From Streptomyces seoulensis (GTDB lineage: Bacteria > Actinomycetota > Actinomycetes > Streptomycetales > Streptomycetaceae), in assembly GCF_004328625.1 (NCBI RefSeq), contig NZ_CP032229.1, positions 4,774,001 through 4,838,000 on the forward strand: a stretch of 64,000 nucleotides of DNA, in the 5' to 3' direction. Position numbers and translations under genes: made by a program. Below, one piece after another: positions 34,962 to 41,833 of the stretch (position 1 is the first letter of the stretch; the number at the start of each line of letters is the position of its first letter). The notes beneath the pieces were generated by a model. That model saw only the letters and a list, made by a program, of their open reading frames with translations. It did no database searches and was not told the origin of the DNA.

Positions 34962-35135
34962 TCAGGCGGGGGTGACCCCGACCTCGACGCCGTGTTCGGC
35001 GGCGAGGCGGCGCAGGTCGTCCAGCTCGCCCTGCTCCACCTCGACGAGGAAGTCGTCCCCCTCGTCACGCGCCCGCGTCAGATCGGACTCGGTCGCCTTT
35101 ATGCGCTGCAGAAGTCCCGTGGTGAAAGCGTCCAT
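34962..35135 (-). CDS. Small conserved acidic protein (57 aa)
   Basis: 57 residues, highly charged, predicted helical hairpin or coiled coil (MDAFTTGLLQRIKATESDLTRARDEGDDF..). The sequence is free of membrane segments and cysteines. It looks like a real Streptomyces small protein: coding-type third-position bias and a proper ATG at 35135. The function is unknown. It is divergent from cutRS across a 445-bp region holding repeats. Confidence 0.7.
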   Translation of the reverse strand: MDAFTTGLLQRIKATESDLTRARDEGDDFLVEVEQGELDDLRRLAAEHGVEVGVTPA

Positions 35136-35580
35136 GCTGCGCCCCCTCGTCCTGGGTCGTGGGTCGGGTGGCACGGGGTGTGCCAGGTTCAAGAAGGGGC
35201 GATCATCGCCGCGAGTGCCCAGCACTGCCCTGCTGGGCGGCGACGGTGCCGGACACCCGCGCCCGCTCCGCTGAGTGATCGCGGGGTGCCGCATGGTGCT
35301 GCGGCACATGCAGAGCGTGATCGCGGGGTGTAAAGCCGTCCTCCCCGCCCGCTTCCGCGCGGAAACCTCGCCGACGGGAGAAATTCCGGCATTCTCGTCC
35401 CGCCCCCTCCGTCACGTTCCTTTCCCGATCCCTTCTCGGTCCTTTCTCGCGGTCCCGCTCCCGGCTTACAGCCGACTTATGGCCGAAAAGGGCAGGATGG
35501 GGGCCCGATCCCACGGCAGTCTCCGCCCGCCCGCGCCCCGGCGCGGCCCACCCGGGCGGACTTCAGGAAGGACTAGCGAC
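35136..35580. promoter_or_regulatory. cutRS upstream region with 14-bp direct repeats and hairpin
   Basis: 445 bp without a supported gene. GTGATCGCGGGGTG occurs twice exactly (35275-35288 and 35317-35330). Between the copies is a hairpin with an 8-bp perfect stem, GTGCCGCA/TGCGGCAC (35286-35307), with a six-base loop. The last 180 bp before cutR is C/T-rich. The repeats may be binding sites for CutR itself or for another regulator of the small-protein gene. Confidence 0.55.
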
Positions 35581-36234
35581 GTGCGTGTACTCGTCGTCGA
35601 GGACGAGCAGTTGCTCGCCGATGCGGTGGCCACCGGACTGCGCCGGGAGGCCATGGCCGTCGACGTCGTGTACGACGGGGCGGCCGCCCTGGAGCGCATC
35701 GGCGTCAACGACTACGACGTGGTCGTCCTCGACCGCGACCTCCCGCTCGTGCACGGCGACGACGTCTGCCGCCGCATCGTGGAGCTGGGGATGCCCACGC
35801 GCGTGCTGATGCTGACCGCCTCGGGCGACGTCAGCGACCGCGTCGAGGGCCTGGAGATCGGCGCCGACGACTACCTGCCGAAGCCGTTCGCCTTCAGCGA
35901 GCTGATCGCGCGCGTGCGCGCGCTGGGCCGGCGTACCAGCGTGCCCCTGCCGCCCGTCCTGGAGCGGGCCGGCATCAAGCTCGACCCCAACCGCCGCGAG
36001 GTCTTCCGCGACGGCAAGGAGGTCCAGCTCGCGCCGAAGGAGTTCGCGGTGCTGGAGGTCCTGATGCGCAGCGAGGGCGCGGTCGTCTCGGCCGAGCAGC
36101 TGCTGGAGAAGGCGTGGGACGAGAACACCGACCCCTTCACCAACGTGGTGCGGGTGACGGTGATGACGCTGCGCCGCAAACTCGGCGAGCCCCCGGTGAT
36201 CGTGACGGTCCCCGGCTCCGGCTACCGGATCTGA
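35581..36234 (+). CDS. cutR: Response regulator CutR (OmpR/PhoB family)
   Basis: 217 residues, the reported length of Streptomyces CutR. The receiver domain has phospho-acceptor Asp51 (VVVLDRDLPL) and DYLPKPF. The C-terminal winged helix (about 125-217) has REVFRDGKEVQLAPKEFAVLEVL and VVRVTVMTLRRKLGEPPVIVTVPGSGYRI. CutRS was first linked to copper metabolism and later to secretion stress and antibiotic control. The GTG start at 35581 follows AGGAAGGACTAGCGAC. It is separated by six bases from cutS. Confidence 0.95.
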   Translation: MRVLVVEDEQLLADAVATGLRREAMAVDVVYDGAAALERIGVNDYDVVVLDRDLPLVHGDDVCRRIVELGMPTRVLMLTASGDVSDRVEGLEIGADDYLPKPFAFSELIARVRALGRRTSVPLPPVLERAGIKLDPNRREVFRDGKEVQLAPKEFAVLEVLMRSEGAVVSAEQLLEKAWDENTDPFTNVVRVTVMTLRRKLGEPPVIVTVPGSGYRI

Positions 36235-36240
36235 TCCGCC

Positions 36241-37521
36241 GTGGCCGCCACCCCCGCACCGCCCCAGACGCCCCCGAAGCCCACCTGGGACCCCCGCCCC
36301 CAGCCGCCCTTCCCCTGGCTGCGCCCGACCATCCGGATACGGCTCACCCTGCTCTACGGCGGCATGTTCCTGATCGCCGGCATCCTGCTGCTGTCGATCA
36401 TCTATCTGCTGGCCGCGCAGGCGATCAGCACCGGCAACCAGCCGCTGTTCAAGATCGTCGGCTATCAGGACCTCCGGGTCTCCAGCAGCAACTGCCCGGC
36501 GATCAACAACACCACCAGCCTGTCGCTCCAGGACTTCAACACCGCGATCAGCCAGTGCGTGGACCATCAGCGCCAGGTGGCCCTGGACAACCTGCTGAGC
36601 CGCTCGCTGCTGGCCCTGCTGGGCCTCGCGGTGATCGCCTTCGCGTTCGGCTACGCGATGGCCGGCCGGGTGCTCTCCCCGCTGGGCCGGATCACCCGCA
36701 CCGCCCGCCAGGTGGCCGGGTCGGACCTGTCCCGCCGGATCGAGCTGGACGGCCCGGACGACGAGCTGAAGGAGCTGGCCGACACCTTCGACGACATGCT
36801 GGAGCGCCTCCAGCGGGCCTTCACCGCCCAGCAGCGCTTCGTCGGCAACGCCTCGCACGAGCTGCGCACCCCGCTGGCGATCAACCGCACCCTGCTGGAG
36901 GTCCACCTCTCGGACCCGGACGCCCCGGTGGAGCTCCAGCAGCTCGGCAAGACCCTGCTGGCCACCAACGAGCGCAGCGAGCAGCTGGTGGAGGGCCTGC
37001 TGCTGCTCGCCCGCAGCGACAACCAGATCGTCGAGCGGGGACCGGTGGACCTCGCGGAGGTGGCCGGGCAGGCCATCGACCAGGTGCGCGGCGAGGCCGA
37101 GGCCCGGAGCGTGGAGATCCGCAGCGAGCTGGAGCCCGCCGTGGTGCGCGGCAACGGCGTGCTGCTGGAGCGCATCGCGCTCAACCTCGTGCAGAACGCG
37201 GTGCGCTACAACGTGGCCCCGGACGAGACGCAGCGCGAGGGCGAGGCGGCGGAGAGCGGCTGGGTGGAGGTCGCCACGGCGGTCGAGCACGGCCGCGCGG
37301 TGCTGACGGTAGTCAACACCGGTCCCGTGGTGCCCGCGTACGAGATCGACAATCTCTTCGAGCCCTTCCGGCGGCTGCGCACGGAGCGTACGGGCAGCGA
37401 CAAGGGGGTCGGGCTCGGGCTGTCCATCGTGCGGTCCGTGGCGCGGGCGCACGGCGGGCACATCGCCGCTGTTCCGCGCGAGGGCGGGGGTCTGGTGATG
37501 CGGGTGACGCTGCCGTTGTGA
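36241..37521 (+). CDS. cutS: Sensor histidine kinase CutS
   Basis: 426 residues. The proline-rich N-terminus leads to membrane segment 1 (about 40-62). An extracytoplasmic sensor of about 60 residues carries two Cys (SSNCPAIN and SQCVDHQ) that could form a disulfide. Membrane segment 2, HAMP, HisKA (FVGNASHELRTPLAINR) and HATPase (NLVQNAVRYN, GVGLGLSIVRS) domains follow. It phosphorylates CutR. The extracellular cysteine pair may be the redox or secretion-stress sensor; that is inference here. Confidence 0.95.
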   Translation: MAATPAPPQTPPKPTWDPRPQPPFPWLRPTIRIRLTLLYGGMFLIAGILLLSIIYLLAAQAISTGNQPLFKIVGYQDLRVSSSNCPAINNTTSLSLQDFNTAISQCVDHQRQVALDNLLSRSLLALLGLAVIAFAFGYAMAGRVLSPLGRITRTARQVAGSDLSRRIELDGPDDELKELADTFDDMLERLQRAFTAQQRFVGNASHELRTPLAINRTLLEVHLSDPDAPVELQQLGKTLLATNERSEQLVEGLLLLARSDNQIVERGPVDLAEVAGQAIDQVRGEAEARSVEIRSELEPAVVRGNGVLLERIALNLVQNAVRYNVAPDETQREGEAAESGWVEVATAVEHGRAVLTVVNTGPVVPAYEIDNLFEPFRRLRTERTGSDKGVGLGLSIVRSVARAHGGHIAAVPREGGGLVMRVTLPL

Positions 37522-37927
37522 CCGCGCTTGTCACAGATCCGGACACTCGCGGAGGATGTTCGCTTCGCGCGGAATTTTCCGAGCACCGAAAGAGGTTTTC
37601 CCTGTGTGATCAATCACATGGGCGGATTTCCGGCCATGCACCCTCCGTGATCATGAAGGGGGCCGAAAAGCCGGGAAAATCCGGGTTTTCAAGGCTCCTG
37701 ATCACGGGAAGTACACGGTGAGGCGCCTTTGAGGTGCGGCATTCGAACCGTGTACGGTCCTCACCGCCATCCAAGCCGATCACTCACGAGGGGCCGGGTT
37801 GGGTGTCGATTGAGTAACAGACCTTGATGTGAGGCAAAATCTCCGCCTCAGGTCGGGCACAAGTCCGGCCTCTCACGCGTTACGTGCGCTGAAGACACCG
37901 CAGACACCCAGAGGGGGAGAGCGACAC
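37522..37927. promoter_or_regulatory. Regulatory region upstream of DUF4193 gene
   Basis: 406 bp, clearly less GC-rich than the rest. TGATCA occurs three times (37607-37612, 37648-37653, 37699-37704). The first lies in the symmetric element TGTGAT-CA-ATCACA (37605-37618). A 9-bp perfect inverted repeat GTACACGGT/ACCGTGTAC spans 37711-37755 with a 27-base interval. No open frame looks coding. The DUF4193 ribosome site AGAGGGGGAG is at its end. Confidence 0.55.
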
Positions 37928-38224
37928 ATGGCAACCGATTACGACACTCCACGCAAGACCGACGACGACGTCGACTCGGACAGTCTCGAAGAGCTGAAGG
38001 CCCGCCGGAACGACAAGTCCACCTCCGCGGTGGACGTCGACGAGTTCGAGGCCGCTGAGGGCCTGGAACTCCCGGGCGCCGACCTCTCCAACGAGGAACT
38101 GGCCGTCCGCGTGCTGCCCAAGCAGCAGGACGAGTTCACCTGCATGAGCTGCTTCCTGGTCCACCACCGCAGCCAGTTGGCCCGTGAGAAGAACGGCCAG
38201 CCGATCTGCCGCGACTGCGACTAG
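37928..38224 (+). CDS. DUF4193 family small zinc-ribbon-like protein
   Basis: 98 residues. An acidic N-terminus (TDDDVDSDSLEELKARRNDK) is followed by a C-terminal pair of Cys motifs (FTCMSCFLVHH and PICRDCD), which should bind one zinc. The family is conserved in actinobacteria with unproven function. The gene is preceded by a strong ribosome site and a long, AT-richer leader region, which suggests high or strongly regulated expression. Confidence 0.9.
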   Translation: MATDYDTPRKTDDDVDSDSLEELKARRNDKSTSAVDVDEFEAAEGLELPGADLSNEELAVRVLPKQQDEFTCMSCFLVHHRSQLAREKNGQPICRDCD

Positions 38225-38237
38225 GGGCGGGTCGGCC

Positions 38238-39143
38238 GTGACTGGCTCGACCCCTCCGCGGAAGCGCCGCTTCCACCTTCCGGGAGCGGACAAAGGGCTC
38301 TTCAAGAGCTCGCACGGCACACGTGACGAAGACGAGCGGGGCCCCGCCGGACCGGGGGCCTCGCTCGAACCGGCGTCAGAGAGCGACGCGGCACGGACGG
38401 GGGAGTCCCCCGGCCGCGCGGCGGCGATGCGCGCCCGCGCCGGCCTGCTGGCCCGCGAAGGCGCCCGCAGGGGAGGTACGCACGCCCGCGCGGGACTCGC
38501 CTACGTGGCCGACCGGGTCATCGACCTCGCCCCGCGCGTGCCCGTACGCGACCTGGCGACCCTGCGGCGGCAGTTCCCGGGCCTCGGGCCCGAGCAGCTC
38601 GCCGACAAACTGGTGGCCGGAGCGGCCGCCGGTACCTCCACGGTCGGCGCCGGCATCGGCGCCGCCGCCATGCTCCCCGTGCCACCCGCCATGCCCACGG
38701 AGCTGGCCGCCGAGATCACCGGGGTCGCCGCGATCGAGCTGAAGCTCATCGCCGAACTCCACGAGGTCTACGGCCTGCGCCCGCCCGGCGGCCTCCGCGT
38801 CCGCAGCACCGCGTACCTGGCCTCCTGGTCGGGGGAGCGCGGCATCGACGTGATGAAACCGGCGTCCGTCGACGTCGCCCTCAGCGGCCGGATGAAGCGC
38901 GAACTGCGCCAGCAGATCATGAAGCGCATGGTCCGCAACCTGCCCAACCTGATGCCGTTCATGGTCGGCGCCGCCGTCGGCGCGGTCATGAACCGCAAGG
39001 ACACCAGGAAGCTCGCCGCACGCGTGCGTGCCGACCTGCGCAAGAGCCAGGTCCCCTGGGACGAGCTGGCCGACCTGCCGCCGCTGGAGGAGCCCGAGGA
39101 CCCGCTGAGGATCACCGGATACCCGGAGGGCACCGGCAGCTGA
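38238..39143 (+). CDS. Conserved hypothetical protein with Gly/Ala-rich hydrophobic centre
   Basis: 301 residues. The N-terminal ~60 residues are charged and disordered. A central stretch (about 130-175: LADKLVAGAAAGTSTVGAGIGAAAMLPVPPAMPTELAAEITGVAAIELKLIAELHEVYGL) and a later short segment (NLMPFMVGAAVGAVMNRKDTRKLA) suggest membrane association, reminiscent of EcsC-like proteins but not firmly assigned. GTG 38238 has AGGGGCGG upstream. It is 13 bp after the DUF4193 gene and probably co-transcribed. Confidence 0.8.
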   Translation: MTGSTPPRKRRFHLPGADKGLFKSSHGTRDEDERGPAGPGASLEPASESDAARTGESPGRAAAMRARAGLLAREGARRGGTHARAGLAYVADRVIDLAPRVPVRDLATLRRQFPGLGPEQLADKLVAGAAAGTSTVGAGIGAAAMLPVPPAMPTELAAEITGVAAIELKLIAELHEVYGLRPPGGLRVRSTAYLASWSGERGIDVMKPASVDVALSGRMKRELRQQIMKRMVRNLPNLMPFMVGAAVGAVMNRKDTRKLAARVRADLRKSQVPWDELADLPPLEEPEDPLRITGYPEGTGS

Positions 39144-39165
39144 CGTACCGCCGGTACGGCGCGGC

Positions 39166-39630
39166 TCAGGCGGCCGGGGTCTTCGCGCCCGCGATGGCCG
39201 CCGCCAGCCTCTCCGGCTCCCGCGTCGACAGGTACAGGTACGGCGTCGGGTCCTCGGGGTCGGTCACCTCGACCCGCAGCGCCGTCGGGATGTAGGCGCG
39301 CAGCAGCAGGAACGCGCGCACGTCGGCCTTGTACGTGCGCCAGGCGCGGGCCTCCTCCGGGTCCAGCACCTCGGCCGCGCCGAGCGCCGACACCGGGATG
39401 CGGGCCTCGCCCGCGATCAGCGCGTCGCCCACCACACGGATTCGCGGGGAGCCGTACGCGCTGGCCATCACCGCCGCGACGGCCGTGCCGCCGACCAGGC
39501 CGCCGAGCAGCGGCAGGGTGCCGAAGGGCAGCAGGATCAGGGCGAAGGAGACGCCCACGAGCACGCTGATCAGCCACCACGAGCGCGGGGCGGTCAGGCG
39601 TTCTTCGTAGGGGGCGGCGGAGGGCTGCAT
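39166..39630 (-). CDS. DUF3093 family membrane protein
   Basis: 154 residues. It opens YEERLTAPRSWWL, the family hallmark, followed by two adjacent membrane segments (about 18-36 and 40-58) and a soluble C-terminal domain with RAWRTYKADVRAFLLLRAYIPTALRVEV and YLYLSTREPERLAAAI. The function is unknown. It is divergent from the thioesterase gene by 90 bp. Confidence 0.9.
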   Translation of the reverse strand: MQPSAAPYEERLTAPRSWWLISVLVGVSFALILLPFGTLPLLGGLVGGTAVAAVMASAYGSPRIRVVGDALIAGEARIPVSALGAAEVLDPEEARAWRTYKADVRAFLLLRAYIPTALRVEVTDPEDPTPYLYLSTREPERLAAAIAGAKTPAA

Positions 39631-39706
39631 GAGCCAAGCTTGGCACGGTGGACGGACATCCCGGACGCCGGGGCGGCGGCGTGGTGGCGGCCACAGGGCG
39701 GAACGG

Positions 39707-39712
39707 TAAGGT
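39707..39712 (+). promoter_or_regulatory. -10 element for leaderless thioesterase transcript
   Basis: TAAGGT ends eight bases before the GTG at 39721 with no ribosome site between, so the transcript likely starts at the start codon. Confidence 0.5.
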
Positions 39713-39720
39713 CTGCGCCT

Positions 39721-40299
39721 GTGAGTTCAGCCAGCCTCCAGCCCCCCGCCGACGCACAACCCCCCGTCCGGCATCCCGACGCCCCCGCGCCCGGTGAGCC
39801 GCTCGGTGCCCACTACGAACACTGTTTCGGCTGCGGCCCCGGCCAGCCGCACGGGCTGCACCTGGAGGCACGCGCGGGCGACGGCGTCTCGCTGACCGCC
39901 GAGTTCACCGTCCAGCCCGCCCACCAGGGCGCCCCCGGCCTCGCGCACGGCGGCGTGCTGGCCACCGCCCTGGACGAGACCCTCGGCTCGCTGAACTGGC
40001 TGCTGCGCACCATCGCCGTCACCGGCCGGCTGGAGACCGACTTCGTCGCCCCGGTGCCCGTCGGCACCGTGCTGCACCTTCAGGCCGAGGTCACCGCGGT
40101 CGCCGGACGCAAGATCTACTCCCGCGCGACCGGCCGCATCGGCGGTCCCGAGGGCCCCGTCGCCGTCCGCGCGGAGGCGCTGTTCGTCGAGGTGAAGGTC
40201 GACCACTTCACCGAGCACGGCCGCGAGCAGGAGATCCGGGCCGCCATGAGCGACCCGGACCAGATCCGGCGCTCCCGCGCCTTCGAGGTGAACCCGTGA
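39721..40299 (+). CDS. PaaI-like hot-dog thioesterase
   Basis: 192 residues. After a disordered Pro/Ala N-terminus, the hot-dog domain shows HYEHCFGCGPGQPHGLHLEA and the motif HQGAPGLAHGGVLATALDETLGSLNW, with the general acid in the DE region. It hydrolyses acyl-CoA thioesters of unknown chain. GTG 39721 is chosen from the leaderless promoter spacing; longer in-frame reading crosses the DUF3093 promoter. The GTGA overlap couples it to dut. Confidence 0.88.
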   Translation: MSSASLQPPADAQPPVRHPDAPAPGEPLGAHYEHCFGCGPGQPHGLHLEARAGDGVSLTAEFTVQPAHQGAPGLAHGGVLATALDETLGSLNWLLRTIAVTGRLETDFVAPVPVGTVLHLQAEVTAVAGRKIYSRATGRIGGPEGPVAVRAEALFVEVKVDHFTEHGREQEIRAAMSDPDQIRRSRAFEVNP

Positions 40300-40757
40300 G
40301 CGCCCCGCTGGACGTCTCCCTGCGCCGCATCGACCCCGACGTACCGCTTCCGGCGTACGAGCACCCCGGGGACGCCGGGGCCGATCTGCGCACCACCGAG
40401 CGTTGCGAACTGAAGCCCGGTGAGCGGGCCGTGCTGCCCACGGGCGTGGCCATCGCGCTGCCCGAGGGGTACGCGGCCTTCGTGCACCCCCGCTCCGGCC
40501 TCGCGGCCCGCTGCGGAGTGGCGCTTGTGAACGCCCCGGGGACGGTTGATGCCGGGTACCGTGGAGAGATCAAGGTGATCGTGGTGAATCTCGATCCGCG
40601 CGACACGGTGCGGTTCGAGCGCTTCGACCGGATTGCCCAACTGGTCGTCCAGCAGGTCGAGAGGGTCCGCTTCCGGGAGGTCGCGGAACTTCCCGGTTCG
40701 GTGAGGGCCGAGGGGGGCTTCGGGTCCACCGGAGGTCACGCCTCGGTGGACGGCTAG
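40296..40757 (+). CDS. dut: dUTP diphosphatase
   Basis: 153 residues. This trimeric dUTPase hydrolyses dUTP to dUMP and keeps uracil out of DNA. All five motifs are visible: AGADLRTTE, PRSGLAARCG, GTVDAGYRGEIKV, RFERFDRIAQLVVQ and the glycine-rich tail RAEGGFGSTGGH. The GTG start overlaps the thioesterase stop by four bases. Confidence 0.96.
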   Translation: MSAPLDVSLRRIDPDVPLPAYEHPGDAGADLRTTERCELKPGERAVLPTGVAIALPEGYAAFVHPRSGLAARCGVALVNAPGTVDAGYRGEIKVIVVNLDPRDTVRFERFDRIAQLVVQQVERVRFREVAELPGSVRAEGGFGSTGGHASVDG

Positions 40758-40844
40758 CGCGGCACGACGGTCCGGCCGCCGCGGGTGGCCGGGCGGGTGG
40801 GAATCGATACGCTTCGGTCGTATCCGACCGGGAAGGACAGTGAC

Positions 40845-41600
40845 GTGTTCGGACGTCGCAACAAGAAGGGTGCCGCCGAGGACGCGGCCGGCGAGACCGA
40901 GCAGGTCGTCGACAGCGTCGGCACCGAGGCGGAACAGCAGACGCGGGCACGGCTCGAGCCCGAGCCGCGCCCCGACGGACCCTGGGACTCCACCGAGGTG
41001 CGCGACCCGGCCGAGGGCCGCGTCGACCTGGGCGGTCTGTTCGTACCCGGGGTAGACGGCATGGAACTGCGGGTCGAGGTCGCCGGTGACGCGATCGTCG
41101 CCGCCACCGTCGTCCTGCGCGACAGCGCGGTCCAGCTCCAGGCCTTCGCCGCTCCCAAGCGCGAGGGCATCTGGGGCGAGGTCCGCGACGAGATCGCGGG
41201 CGGCATCACCCAGCAGGGCGGCATCGTCGACGAGGTCGAGGGCCCCCTCGGCTGGGAGCTGCGGGCCCAGGTGCCGGTGCAGCTGCCCGACGGCACGGGC
41301 GGCTTCCAGGTCGTGCGGTTCATCGGCGTGGACGGCCCGCGCTGGTTCCTGCGCGGTGTGATCTCCGGCCAGGGCGCGGTGCAGCCGCAGGCGGCCGGGC
41401 TGCTGGAGCAGATCTTCCGGGACACCGTCGTGGTGCGGGGCGAGGGCCCGATGGCGCCCCGCGACCCGATCGTCCTCAAGCTGCCCAACGACGCCCAGAT
41501 GGTCCCCGAGGGCGTCCAGCAGCAGGAGGAGGAGGGCTCCCGCTTCTCCGGCGGCATGGGCCAGCTCCAGCGCGGCCCGGAGATCACCGAGGTCCGCTGA
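40845..41600 (+). CDS. DUF3710 family protein
   Basis: 251 residues, cytoplasmic and acidic. Charged disordered N- and C-termini flank a conserved core (VDLGGLFVPGVDGMELRVEVAGDAIVAATVVL .. SAVQLQAFAAPKREGIWGEVRDEIAGGI). The family is actinobacterial, of unknown function, and often lies next to dut. GTG 40845 has GGGAAGGA upstream. A tandem repeat and then a perfect palindromic terminator follow. Confidence 0.9.
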   Translation: MFGRRNKKGAAEDAAGETEQVVDSVGTEAEQQTRARLEPEPRPDGPWDSTEVRDPAEGRVDLGGLFVPGVDGMELRVEVAGDAIVAATVVLRDSAVQLQAFAAPKREGIWGEVRDEIAGGITQQGGIVDEVEGPLGWELRAQVPVQLPDGTGGFQVVRFIGVDGPRWFLRGVISGQGAVQPQAAGLLEQIFRDTVVVRGEGPMAPRDPIVLKLPNDAQMVPEGVQQQEEEGSRFSGGMGQLQRGPEITEVR

Positions 41601-41653
41601 GCACCTGGGTTCGCTGAGCACCTGGGTTCGCTGGGCACTGTGGTCCGCTGAGC
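41593..41653 (+). repeat. 17-bp tandem repeat after DUF3710 gene
   Basis: About three and a half copies of TCGCTGAGCACCTGGGT start inside the last codons of the DUF3710 gene (41593-41610, 41611-41627, then two degenerate copies). This looks like slippage at the gene end. Confidence 0.75.
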
Positions 41654-41664
41654 CGAGAGACATC

Positions 41665-41702
41665 CGCGCAGGGCCGTACCCCCGGGGGTACGGCCCTGCG
41701 CG
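41665..41702. terminator. 38-bp perfect palindrome, terminator before kdpD
   Basis: 19 bases from 41665 are followed immediately by their exact complement, centred CCCCC/GGGGG. It would form a very strong hairpin insulating dut/DUF3710 transcription from kdpDE. Confidence 0.88.
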
Positions 41703-41833
41703 CGTACGTGCGCCCGAGGCGTCAGGGTTGCGTCAAAGCGTCCCGTCGCGCGGCCCCCCGTCCGCTTTGTCCGCACCGCCCGCCGTAAGGTCGACCCGGC
41801 GCAGACGGCAGTCACCGGAAAGACAATGGGGCC

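Noticed and set aside
37570..37595. GGAAT...GTT spaced like a sigma-R promoter after cutS
   Set aside because: Spacing is 19 and it lies over 300 bp from the nearest downstream start; such a short pattern occurs by chance.
37605..37618. TGTGAT-CA-ATCACA as a CRP site
   Set aside because: CRP-type sites have six bases between TGTGA and TCACA; here there are four. Kept only as an unassigned symmetric element.
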